Of a stretch of DNA of 21,703 nt, positions 15,854 through 21,703 are shown piece after piece. The notes beneath the pieces were generated by a model. It had not been told where the DNA came from and did not search any database. It saw only the letters and a program-made list of their open reading frames with translations. Every line of letters starts with the position of its first letter. The stretch's first letter is position 1. Origin of the DNA: Clostridiaceae bacterium (GTDB lineage Bacteria > Bacillota > Clostridia > Saccharofermentanales > UBA5734); assembly GCA_012511525.1 (NCBI GenBank), contig JAAZFW010000152.1:1-21703 (forward strand), written 5' to 3'. The translations under genes and the position numbers were made by a program.

Positions 15854-16917
15854 GCGCGCTGCTGCCCCTCGTGTCTTACCGCCCGGTCTGCAAGTTAACC
15901 GTCGACCGCCATCTTGTCACCCGGCCGCGCTTCCCCGTGATCGAAACCCACGGCCATTTTGCCGACCTGGTTCTGCCTCTCTATGCCGAAGGCCGAAACT
16001 GGGCCCCGCTGCGGGCAGAACAGGTGGCGGAACAGCTCACCGGACAGGGTATCCGCCACGTCGTCAACCTGGATGGGTTCTGGGACGGCTTCATGGGCCT
16101 GGACATGGCGCAGGTGTTTTCCAGCACGCGCCATGTCGACCCGTTTTTCATCCACTTTGTCTCGGTCGACACGACCCGGATTGACCAGCCCGGCTTTGCC
16201 GACCATGTCCGGCGCCATCTCGAGCGGGCCCATCGGCTGGGGGCGCGCGGGATCAAGCTTTTCAAGCATCTGAGCCTGATGGTCGAAAGCGCCCCCTATG
16301 TCTACCGGCCCGGCCGCGGCGTTCGCATCGACGATCCGCGCCTGGCGGTGATCTGGCAGACGGCAGCTGAACTCAACTGGCCGGTTCTGGCCCACATCGG
16401 CGATCCGGAGGCCTTCTTCGACCCGGTCGACGAACACAACGAACGCTACCTGGAACTCAAGCAGCACCCGGACTGGGCGTACCACGGCAGCGGCACCTAT
16501 ACCTTCACCGAGCTGATGCAAGCCCAGGTCAACCTGCTGGAAGCGAACCCGAAAACAACCTTCATCATCCCGCATGTCGGTTCCAACGCGGAGAACCTCG
16601 GTTTTGTCAGTGACTGCCTGCGCCGTTTCCCCAACCTTTATGTCGATCTGGCCGCCCGCATCGACGAACTCGGCCGCCAGTACCACGCCGCACGACGATT
16701 TTTTCTGGAATTTTCCGACCGGATCCTGTTCGGCACCGATGTCTATTCGTCGACTGCCGCCTGGGTTTACCCGCCGTATTTCACGTTTCTCGAGACTTGC
16801 GACGACGCGATTCCCGCCAGCCGCTGGACGATGACCGGCCAGGATCTGCCCGCTGAGATCCTCAGGAAGATATACTGGGACAACGCGGCGTCGATTTTCG
16901 GTCTGCCGCCATGCTGA
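15850..16917 (+). CDS. Amidohydrolase-2 family metal-dependent hydrolase
   Basis: This 355-residue TIM-barrel amidohydrolase (PF04909-like) has metal-ligand candidates His34 and His36 (VIETHGHF), His182 (LAHIGDP), His242 (IPHVGS) and Asp297 (LFGTDVY), plus Lys136 in GIKLFKH. Members include lactonases, decarboxylases and deacetylase-like enzymes. None can be assigned here. The ATGA overlap with the GH172 gene and the 7-base overlap with the GH116-like gene show translational coupling, so it should act on the same metabolite pool, for example opening a sugar lactone or removing a substituent (inference). The ETHGH form replaces the more usual DxHxH start. There is no signal peptide and the length is ordinary for the family. 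Confidence 0.85.
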   Translation: MSALLPLVSYRPVCKLTVDRHLVTRPRFPVIETHGHFADLVLPLYAEGRNWAPLRAEQVAEQLTGQGIRHVVNLDGFWDGFMGLDMAQVFSSTRHVDPFFIHFVSVDTTRIDQPGFADHVRRHLERAHRLGARGIKLFKHLSLMVESAPYVYRPGRGVRIDDPRLAVIWQTAAELNWPVLAHIGDPEAFFDPVDEHNERYLELKQHPDWAYHGSGTYTFTELMQAQVNLLEANPKTTFIIPHVGSNAENLGFVSDCLRRFPNLYVDLAARIDELGRQYHAARRFFLEFSDRILFGTDVYSSTAAWVYPPYFTFLETCDDAIPASRWTMTGQDLPAEILRKIYWDNAASIFGLPPC

Positions 16918-19325
16918 GCTATACGCCGGAACACCGTGAAACGGCTTTCCTGCTGGGCGGGATCGGCACCGGCTCCGTCTCGCTGGGCGCACGCGGCGAG
17001 CTGCGCGATTGGGAGCTGTTCAACCGGCCGGGCAAGGGCATTTCGCTGCCCTGCACATTTTTTTGCCTGCGAGTGGCCGGGCCGCGGCAAAAACCGCTTG
17101 TCCGTCTGCTTGAAGCGCGTATCCGGCCGCCCTACAGCGGTCCCAACGGCTGGCGGACCGGCATCAACGAATTCCCGGGCGAAATGGGCGGCGTCCCGCG
17201 CTTTGCGGATGCCCGCCTGACCGTCAACTGGCCGTTTGCCGAACTGGACTTGCTGGATGACGCGCTGCCTGTCGCGGTCAGCCTCGAGGCTTTCAGCCCG
17301 TTTGTGCCGCTGGACAGCCAGCTGTCGGCCACGCCCTGCGCCATTTTCAGCTACACGGTGTGCAACAGGAGCGATAGGCCGCTTCAGGTCAGCCTGGCCG
17401 CGACGCTTCTGAACAGCGTTGGCTTTGACGGCGCGGCGGTATCCGCCGCCGCGTTTGCCGGTAACCGGTCTGTCATGCGTGAAGAGCAGGGCCTGAGCGG
17501 CCTTTTTTTCGACAAACCGGGCCAATCCGACCAGACGCTGACCTATGGCAGCCTGGCCCTCATGACCGATCAGCCCGCGACCTGCAAGCCGGAATGGGTC
17601 AAGGGCGCTTGGTGGGACGGCGTCCAGGAATTCTGGGACGATTTTATCGCCGACGGCAAGCTGCAGGCCGCGCGTAGCCGGGGCGTCGGCAGCAGCCTGC
17701 AGGCGCCGGATCTGACGATCGGATCGCTGGCGCTTAGCCGCGATCTCGAGCCCGGCCAGGCGCACACCTTTCGGATCGCGCTGGCCTGGTACTTTCCCAA
17801 CCGCCTGCGCGGCTGGTGGGCGACAGGCGATGACCTGCCGGTCGTGCGCAACGAGTATGCCAACCGTTTTCAATCGGCGTGGGACGCCGGCCGTTCGGTT
17901 CTGGCGGAATACACGGCGATCTGGAAGCGCTGCGATCAGGTGCGCCGGGCGTTCCGCTGCCTGACCATGCCGCCCGATCTGCTCCATGCCGCTTTGCGCA
18001 ACCTGACCGTGCTGCGCAGCCAGACCTGCTTTCGCCTGGCCGACGGGACTTTCATGGGCTGGGAAGGCTGCCTGGATCACCAGGGCAGCTGCCACGGCAC
18101 CTGCACCCATGTCTACAATTACGCCCAGTCGGCAGCTTTCCTTTTCCCTGACCTGGAGCGGTCGTGCCGCAACGTGGAGTTCGGCCAGGAAACGGATACG
18201 AACGGGGCCATGGCCTTTCGCAGCCAGACGCCCTTCGGCTGGCCGCGCAGCGAGGCTGAGCCGGCGATTGACGGACAGTTCGGCACCCTGGTCCGCCTGG
18301 CACGCGACTGGCGGCTGGGCGGCGGTGACGATTGGCTGCGCAGGATCTGGCCGCAGGCCCGCAAGGCACTGGATTTCGGCCTTGAGCACTGGGACCCGGA
18401 CGGCGACGGGCTGGCGGAAGCGCGCCAGCACAATACGTTTGACATCGAGTTCTACGGGGCCAACCCGCTGGGGACCTCGATGCTGCTGGCCGCCCTGACC
18501 GCCGGTATCGCGATGGCCCGCCGCCTTGGCGATCACGCTGCTGCCGTACGCTGGCAGGAACGTCTGGACAAGGGGAAACGTCAGATGGAACAGGCGCTGT
18601 TCAACGGCCGCTATTACATCCAGATGTCCGCCGACCGGGCGGACTACCGCTACCAGCCTGGCCGGGGCTGCTTGTCGGACCAGCTCACCGGTCAGTTCCT
18701 GGCGGATTGTGCCGGTTTGGGCGATCTGCTTGATCCGGCGCAGCTGCAAGATGCCCTGACATCGATCGTCCGATTTAATTTTCGCCACAACATGGCCGAC
18801 GAGATCGCCCTGCACCGCACCTATGCCCTCAACGACGAACCGGCCCTGCTGCTTTGCACCTGGCCCGACGGCGACCGGCCGGAGATGCCCATGCCCTATG
18901 CGGACGAGTCCTGGACGGGAGTAACCTATGCAGTCGCCGCCCAGCTGCTGCGCCGCGGACACGTTACATTGGCCCGGACACTGGTCTCTTCTGTCAATGG
19001 CCAGCATGACGGCATTTGCCGCAATCCGTTCAACGAGGCGGAGTGCGGCCACCACTATGCCCGCTCGATGGCCAGCTGGGCCCTGGTGCCAGCCTGGACC
19101 GGCGCCGAAGTCGACCTGCCCAATCGCCGCGTCGCGTTTCATCCCGTTTTCCAGCATGACGGACGGGCCTTTTTCAGCTGCGGCCTGGCCTGGGGCCTGC
19201 TCTGCCGCGACCAGGGCCGCTGGACGCTGCACCTGCTGGAGGGCCGCCTTGACAACATCCAGGTGAGCTGTGATGGCCAGCCGGTCGAGGTCGTGCACGG
19301 GTGGCCCCCGGGCATTTCGACCTGA
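16911..19325 (+). CDS. GH116/GBA2-like glycosidase (DUF608)
   Basis: This 804-residue protein has the two-domain GH116 design. The N-terminal beta-domain begins with LLGGIGTGSVSLGARGELRD followed by WELFNRPGKG, which is diagnostic, and a C-terminal (alpha/alpha)6 barrel follows. GH116 contains retaining beta-glucosidases and beta-xylosidases. Glu385 in FMGWEGC and Asp511 in HNTFDIEF sit where the family nucleophile and acid/base residues are expected. Their separation of ~126 is close to what I recall for the archaeal member SSO1353. The GTCTHVYNYAQ segment (about 396-406) marks a bacterial subgroup distinct from human GBA2. There is no signal peptide. Its start overlaps the amidohydrolase by 7 bases and it is the last gene of the importer operon. 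Substrate specificity is not predictable by eye. Confidence 0.88.
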   Translation: MLSYTPEHRETAFLLGGIGTGSVSLGARGELRDWELFNRPGKGISLPCTFFCLRVAGPRQKPLVRLLEARIRPPYSGPNGWRTGINEFPGEMGGVPRFADARLTVNWPFAELDLLDDALPVAVSLEAFSPFVPLDSQLSATPCAIFSYTVCNRSDRPLQVSLAATLLNSVGFDGAAVSAAAFAGNRSVMREEQGLSGLFFDKPGQSDQTLTYGSLALMTDQPATCKPEWVKGAWWDGVQEFWDDFIADGKLQAARSRGVGSSLQAPDLTIGSLALSRDLEPGQAHTFRIALAWYFPNRLRGWWATGDDLPVVRNEYANRFQSAWDAGRSVLAEYTAIWKRCDQVRRAFRCLTMPPDLLHAALRNLTVLRSQTCFRLADGTFMGWEGCLDHQGSCHGTCTHVYNYAQSAAFLFPDLERSCRNVEFGQETDTNGAMAFRSQTPFGWPRSEAEPAIDGQFGTLVRLARDWRLGGGDDWLRRIWPQARKALDFGLEHWDPDGDGLAEARQHNTFDIEFYGANPLGTSMLLAALTAGIAMARRLGDHAAAVRWQERLDKGKRQMEQALFNGRYYIQMSADRADYRYQPGRGCLSDQLTGQFLADCAGLGDLLDPAQLQDALTSIVRFNFRHNMADEIALHRTYALNDEPALLLCTWPDGDRPEMPMPYADESWTGVTYAVAAQLLRRGHVTLARTLVSSVNGQHDGICRNPFNEAECGHHYARSMASWALVPAWTGAEVDLPNRRVAFHPVFQHDGRAFFSCGLAWGLLCRDQGRWTLHLLEGRLDNIQVSCDGQPVEVVHGWPPGIST

Positions 19326-19341
19326 AAAAGAAGTTTCTTTT
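19326..19341 (+). other. A+T-rich palindrome between the glycosidase operon and the sigma-factor promoter
   Basis: AAAAGAA (19326-19332) and TTCTTTT (19335-19341) are perfect inverted arms around two bases, directly after the GH116 stop codon and 10 bases before the -35 element of the sigma-factor gene. As RNA the stem would be weak. It could serve as a marginal terminator ending in T4 or as a DNA operator. Confidence 0.4.
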
Positions 19342-19351
19342 CCCGCACATG

Positions 19352-19380
19352 TAAACATATGCCGGTTTGTTTCGTATTAT
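19352..19380 (+). promoter_or_regulatory. Housekeeping-type promoter of the sigma/anti-sigma pair
   Basis: TAAACA (19352-19357, four of six to TTGACA) and TATTAT (19375-19380, five of six to TATAAT) are 17 bases apart in a locally A+T-rich stretch. The predicted start near 19387 gives a very short leader to the ATG at 19403, with AGAGGA (19385-19390) as the ribosome site at its extreme 5' end. The pattern looks sigma-A-like rather than an ECF-type AAC/CGT promoter. Confidence 0.6.
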
Positions 19381-19402
19381 AGACAGAGGATGGTAAAACA
19401 CC

Positions 19403-19885
19403 ATGAACAAACCGGACAACCCAGATGATGCCTTGCAGCGCCTGGTCGGCGACTATGCCGACATGCTGTTTCGCATCGCCCTGGTCCAGCTGAAAAACTG
19501 GCACGACGCCGAAGATGTCGTCCAGCGCGTCTTTATCGAGCTGTACGAGACCTGGCCTGATTTCGCTTCTGAAGAGCACCGCAAGGCCTGGCTGATCCGC
19601 GTGACGATCCACCGCTGCAAGGACTGCCAGAAATCCGCCTGGAAGCAGCGCAGCGTGCCGCTGAACGAAGATGTCCTGGGAATCGATTTCGAAATATCGG
19701 ATATCACCCGGGCGGTCCTGAAGCTGTCGGCAAAAGACAGGCAGGTCATCTTGCTGCAGGCGTACCTGGGCTACACCATCAGGGAAATCGCCGCCATAAC
19801 CGGGCAGACGCCGCCGGCCGTCGCGACCCGGCTGCACCGGGCCCGCAAGAAGCTGAAGCGGGACATCGATTTTCCCGATCTCTGA
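19403..19885 (+). CDS. ECF-subfamily RNA polymerase sigma factor
   Basis: This 160-residue protein has the two-domain design of extracytoplasmic-function sigma factors. Region 2 (about 10-80) contains ALVQLKNWHDAEDVVQRVFI, the typical 'D-A-E-D-x-x-Q' core-binding segment, and AWLIRVTIHRCKD. Region 4 (about 108-153) contains LSAKDRQVILLQAYLGYTIREIA followed by the recognition helix around PPAVATRLHRARKKLK. There are no region 1 or 3 domains and the length is normal. It directs RNA polymerase to a small regulon, probably under control of the membrane protein encoded 15 bases downstream. Its targets are unknown. The local promoter looks sigma-A-like, so obvious autoregulation is not seen. Confidence 0.93.
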   Translation: MNKPDNPDDALQRLVGDYADMLFRIALVQLKNWHDAEDVVQRVFIELYETWPDFASEEHRKAWLIRVTIHRCKDCQKSAWKQRSVPLNEDVLGIDFEISDITRAVLKLSAKDRQVILLQAYLGYTIREIAAITGQTPPAVATRLHRARKKLKRDIDFPDL

Positions 19886-19900
19886 CTGGAGGATAGCAAG

Positions 19901-21019
19901 ATGGAACTCGAGATGCTGAAAAATGATCTGCAGCGCATCCGCCTCGGAGATGAGGCCAAGCACTGCATCGTCCAAACGGTTCTTGGGCGGGAAGGGATCC
20001 GCGAACCGGAAAAGCCGCGGCATGTCCTGTGGCTGGCCACTGCGGCCAGCCTGCTGGCCATCCTGGTGGTTGGGGTTAGCCTGCTGTTCCTGCTGCCCGG
20101 TCTGCGAGACCGGTTTGGCCTGGCAGCCGGCCCGGCGGATTTTTTTGCCGACCGCTATTTTGCCCTGATCGAGCTGGACGGCTCCGCGTATGTCCACCAG
20201 GGAAACGGGACCTTGCACCGTCTCGACGGTACCGGACCGCTGCGGGAGATCGGCCGGCTGAAGACCGGCCAGCTGCTAAGCGACGGGCAGGATCTCTTTT
20301 ACGCACAAGGCCGCCGGGCCTATCAGGTCGCACCCGACTTGACGGGAAGAACCCGCCTGCTGCGTGAAGCGGAAACGATCGAGCTCGATGATGTCACATC
20401 CGCATTCGTTTTATACCACTTCGGCAACCACGACCGCTACACCTTGTTCGATCGCCAGACCGGCGAAAAGCGACCGCTTTTTCCTGATACGGAGGCGAAG
20501 CGCTACACCTTCCAGGATGGCTTCGGCGATGTTGCGGTCTTTGTGCATGCCGCTGCGGACAACGAAGAGCGGCTGGTCGCGGTCAGGCTGTCCGACGGGC
20601 AGGAGACGGAGCTTGCCGCCGGTCCCATCCGCGGCCGCGCCGTGATCTCGGACGGGAACGTCTATTTTACCCGGACCGGCGAACCGGTGGACCGGACCTA
20701 TGACCGGGCCCGCGAACTCTGGTTCGTGGGGTTCGACGGCACGGGGTTGAGCCAGCTCGACCTGTCAGGAATCCCGTATGACTCGATCCGGGCGATCGCC
20801 GCTTCAGGACGGGAACTCGTCATCGCGGCCGATGAAAACGTGCTGAGCCACCAGGGAAAAATCTACCGCTACGATCCTAAGGACGGGACCTTCGTGCTGC
20901 TGCAGGATCGGGTCGGCCTGATCGACCGCCTGTTCGCCACCGAGCACTACTACAGCTTTTATGACCTGGGCATCGGCGATGTAGCCGGGAAGGCGTTTGT
21001 CGGTCCGGTGCGCGACTGA
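19901..21019 (+). CDS. Single-pass membrane protein, probable anti-sigma factor with extracytoplasmic sensor domain
   Basis: This 372-residue protein has a short cytoplasmic N-terminus (about 1-40), one membrane helix (about 42-66) and a large extracytoplasmic domain (about 70-372). The outer domain has repeated YF/VY-strand elements (e.g. RYFALIELDGSAYVHQG, YDPKDG) that resemble a DUF5050/beta-propeller-like fold. The topology and position after an ECF sigma gene fit an anti-sigma factor that binds sigma inside and senses a signal outside. The zinc-binding anti-sigma motif (HxxxCxxC) is absent, so it would be a non-ZAS type. The ATG has a GGAGGA site 7 bases upstream. I do not recognise the outer domain with certainty. 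The anti-sigma role is inferred from context. Confidence 0.75.
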   Translation: MELEMLKNDLQRIRLGDEAKHCIVQTVLGREGIREPEKPRHVLWLATAASLLAILVVGVSLLFLLPGLRDRFGLAAGPADFFADRYFALIELDGSAYVHQGNGTLHRLDGTGPLREIGRLKTGQLLSDGQDLFYAQGRRAYQVAPDLTGRTRLLREAETIELDDVTSAFVLYHFGNHDRYTLFDRQTGEKRPLFPDTEAKRYTFQDGFGDVAVFVHAAADNEERLVAVRLSDGQETELAAGPIRGRAVISDGNVYFTRTGEPVDRTYDRARELWFVGFDGTGLSQLDLSGIPYDSIRAIAASGRELVIAADENVLSHQGKIYRYDPKDGTFVLLQDRVGLIDRLFATEHYYSFYDLGIGDVAGKAFVGPVRD

Positions 21020-21051
21020 TCCGCAGCGCATACAGCGGCGGGTGGGACTGC

Positions 21052-21081
21052 TTGGCTTACCGCACCGTTCTGGTGTATGCT
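21052..21081 (+). promoter_or_regulatory. Candidate promoter of the sulfatase gene
   Basis: TTGGCT (21052-21057) and TATGCT (21076-21081) are 18 bases apart, each with four matches to the sigma-A consensus. The start would fall near 21088, inside the palindrome described next. Confidence 0.5.
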
Positions 21082-21083
21082 TG

Positions 21084-21102
21084 AGTCGTTAACCAAACGA
21101 CT
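21084..21102 (+). promoter_or_regulatory. 19-bp palindrome, probable operator before the sulfatase
   Basis: AGTCGTT (21084-21090) and AACGACT (21096-21102) are perfect 7-bp inverted arms around AACCA. The site begins 2 bases after the candidate -10 element, covers the expected transcription start and ends 2 bases before the ribosome site (GAGAGG, 21105-21110). That placement is typical of a LacI/TetR/GntR-type repressor operator. It could alternatively act as an RNA hairpin near the ribosome site. No matching regulator gene is in the window. Confidence 0.5.
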
Positions 21103-21116
21103 GCGAGAGGTGCCAG

Positions 21117-21703
21117 ATGGCGACGAAAAGACCCCACATCATCATCTTCAATCCGGACCAGTTCCGCGGCGACGCCCTGGCGCACCTGGGCTGCGCAGCG
21201 GCTGTCACCCCGAACCTGGACCGGACCTGTCGAAGCGACGGCGTGTCGTTTGCCCAGGCCTATTGCCAGAACCCGGTCTGCACGCCGAGCCGCTGCTCGT
21301 TCATGTCCGGCTGGTACCCGCATGTTCAGGGCCACCGCACCATGTACCACATGATGCGGGAACACGAGCCGGTTCTGCTGCGCATCCTGAAAGATCAGGG
21401 ATACTATGTCTGGTGGGGCGGAAAAAACGACTTGCTGCCCGGCGAGGACGGGTATGGGTCCGCCTGCGATGTCTACAACCGGACAGGCCGCCATCTGACC
21501 GGTTATAACCTGCATGCTGAAACCGCCTGGCGCGGCGCGCCTGACGGGGACAACTACTACTCGTTTTACGCCGGGCGGCTGGAACCCAAAAGCCCCGGGC
21601 CGTATGTTGACGATGACTGGGCCCAGGTGCTCGACGCCGTCGACCTGATCCGCACCTACGACGGCGAAAAGCCGCTCTGCGTCTATCTGCCGCTGCTCTA
21701 CCC
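21117..21703 (+). CDS. Sulfatase (S1, Cys-type formylglycine), 3' end beyond the window
   Basis: The 195 visible residues form the N-terminus of an alkaline-phosphatase-superfamily sulfatase, which removes sulfate esters. The metal-binding start HIIIFNPDQFRGDAL and the maturation motif CTPSRCSFMSG are present, with Cys55 as the residue converted to formylglycine (pattern CxPSR). The GGKND segment fits the conserved Lys that contacts substrate. Cys rather than Ser means it needs an anSME or FGE maturase, and none is encoded here. There is no signal peptide, so it would act in the cytoplasm like the glycosidases. The start ATG has GAGAGG 6 bases upstream. Likely substrates are sulfated sugars released from the same glycan (inference). 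The protein continues past base 21703. Confidence 0.9.
   Translation, partial: MATKRPHIIIFNPDQFRGDALAHLGCAAAVTPNLDRTCRSDGVSFAQAYCQNPVCTPSRCSFMSGWYPHVQGHRTMYHMMREHEPVLLRILKDQGYYVWWGGKNDLLPGEDGYGSACDVYNRTGRHLTGYNLHAETAWRGAPDGDNYYSFYAGRLEPKSPGPYVDDDWAQVLDAVDLIRTYDGEKPLCVYLPLLY

Noticed and set aside
16767..19358. Long minus-strand open frame (863 codons) opposite the GH116-like gene
   Set aside because: The plus strand carries a clear glycosidase with family motifs, and the antisense product is low-complexity Arg/Gly/Ala/Val-rich with no recognisable domain. Such frames are expected opposite genes with strong G/C at third positions.
19350..19364. cre-like word TGTAAACATATGCC
   Set aside because: Only the first half matches the catabolite-control consensus. 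The second half lacks the required CG centre and CA end, and the word overlaps the -35 element.

Overview
This is a G+C-rich window with every supported gene on the plus strand. It looks like a carbohydrate-utilisation region of a Gram-positive-type bacterium, most likely a Bacillota (Clostridia-like) organism. The main reason is the pairing of a YesM/YesN-type two-component system with an LplA/LplB/YtcP-type oligosaccharide ABC importer that uses a lipoprotein binding protein. These systems also occur in some Spirochaetota, so the phylum call is an inference. I saw no tRNA, rRNA, CRISPR array, transposase or integrase, and no gene-free stretch longer than 300 bases.

Layout. (1) Bases 1-180 hold a junction. 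A fragment resembling the uroporphyrinogen-decarboxylase-like family runs in one frame and gives way, in another frame, to the C-terminal half of a GH95-like glycosidase (to 1107). (2) Bases 1121-5089 hold a 99-residue unknown protein, a GH141-like right-handed beta-helix protein and a GH29 alpha-L-fucosidase, in tight succession. (3) Bases 5128-7064 hold three genes with no obvious glycan role: a GNAT acetyltransferase, a six-helix membrane protein and a small P-loop kinase. (4) Bases 7068-10146 encode a YesM-like sensor kinase and a YesN-like response regulator with an AraC-type DNA-binding domain. (5) An A+T-rich promoter island (10147-10260) precedes an operon of about 9 kb (10261-19325). 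It encodes a sugar-binding lipoprotein, two ABC permeases, an alpha/beta hydrolase, a GH172 (DUF2961) protein, a family-2 amidohydrolase and a GH116/GBA2-like glycosidase. The last four genes overlap or nearly abut. (6) Bases 19403-21019 encode an ECF sigma factor and a one-helix membrane partner that is probably its anti-sigma factor. (7) A Cys-type sulfatase starts at 21117 behind a promoter and a 19-bp palindrome, and runs off the window end.

How it may work together (inference). The sensor kinase detects an extracellular glycan signal and the regulator activates the importer operon. Oligosaccharides are then taken up and trimmed in the cytoplasm, since none of the glycosidases with a visible N-terminus has a signal peptide. 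The fucosidase-type families (GH29, GH141, GH95-like) plus a sulfatase suggest a fucose-containing, possibly sulfated or acylated glycan. GH116, GH172, the esterase-like hydrolase and the amidohydrolase suggest further substituents. No ABC ATPase is encoded here, so a shared ATPase elsewhere (MsmX-type) is expected.
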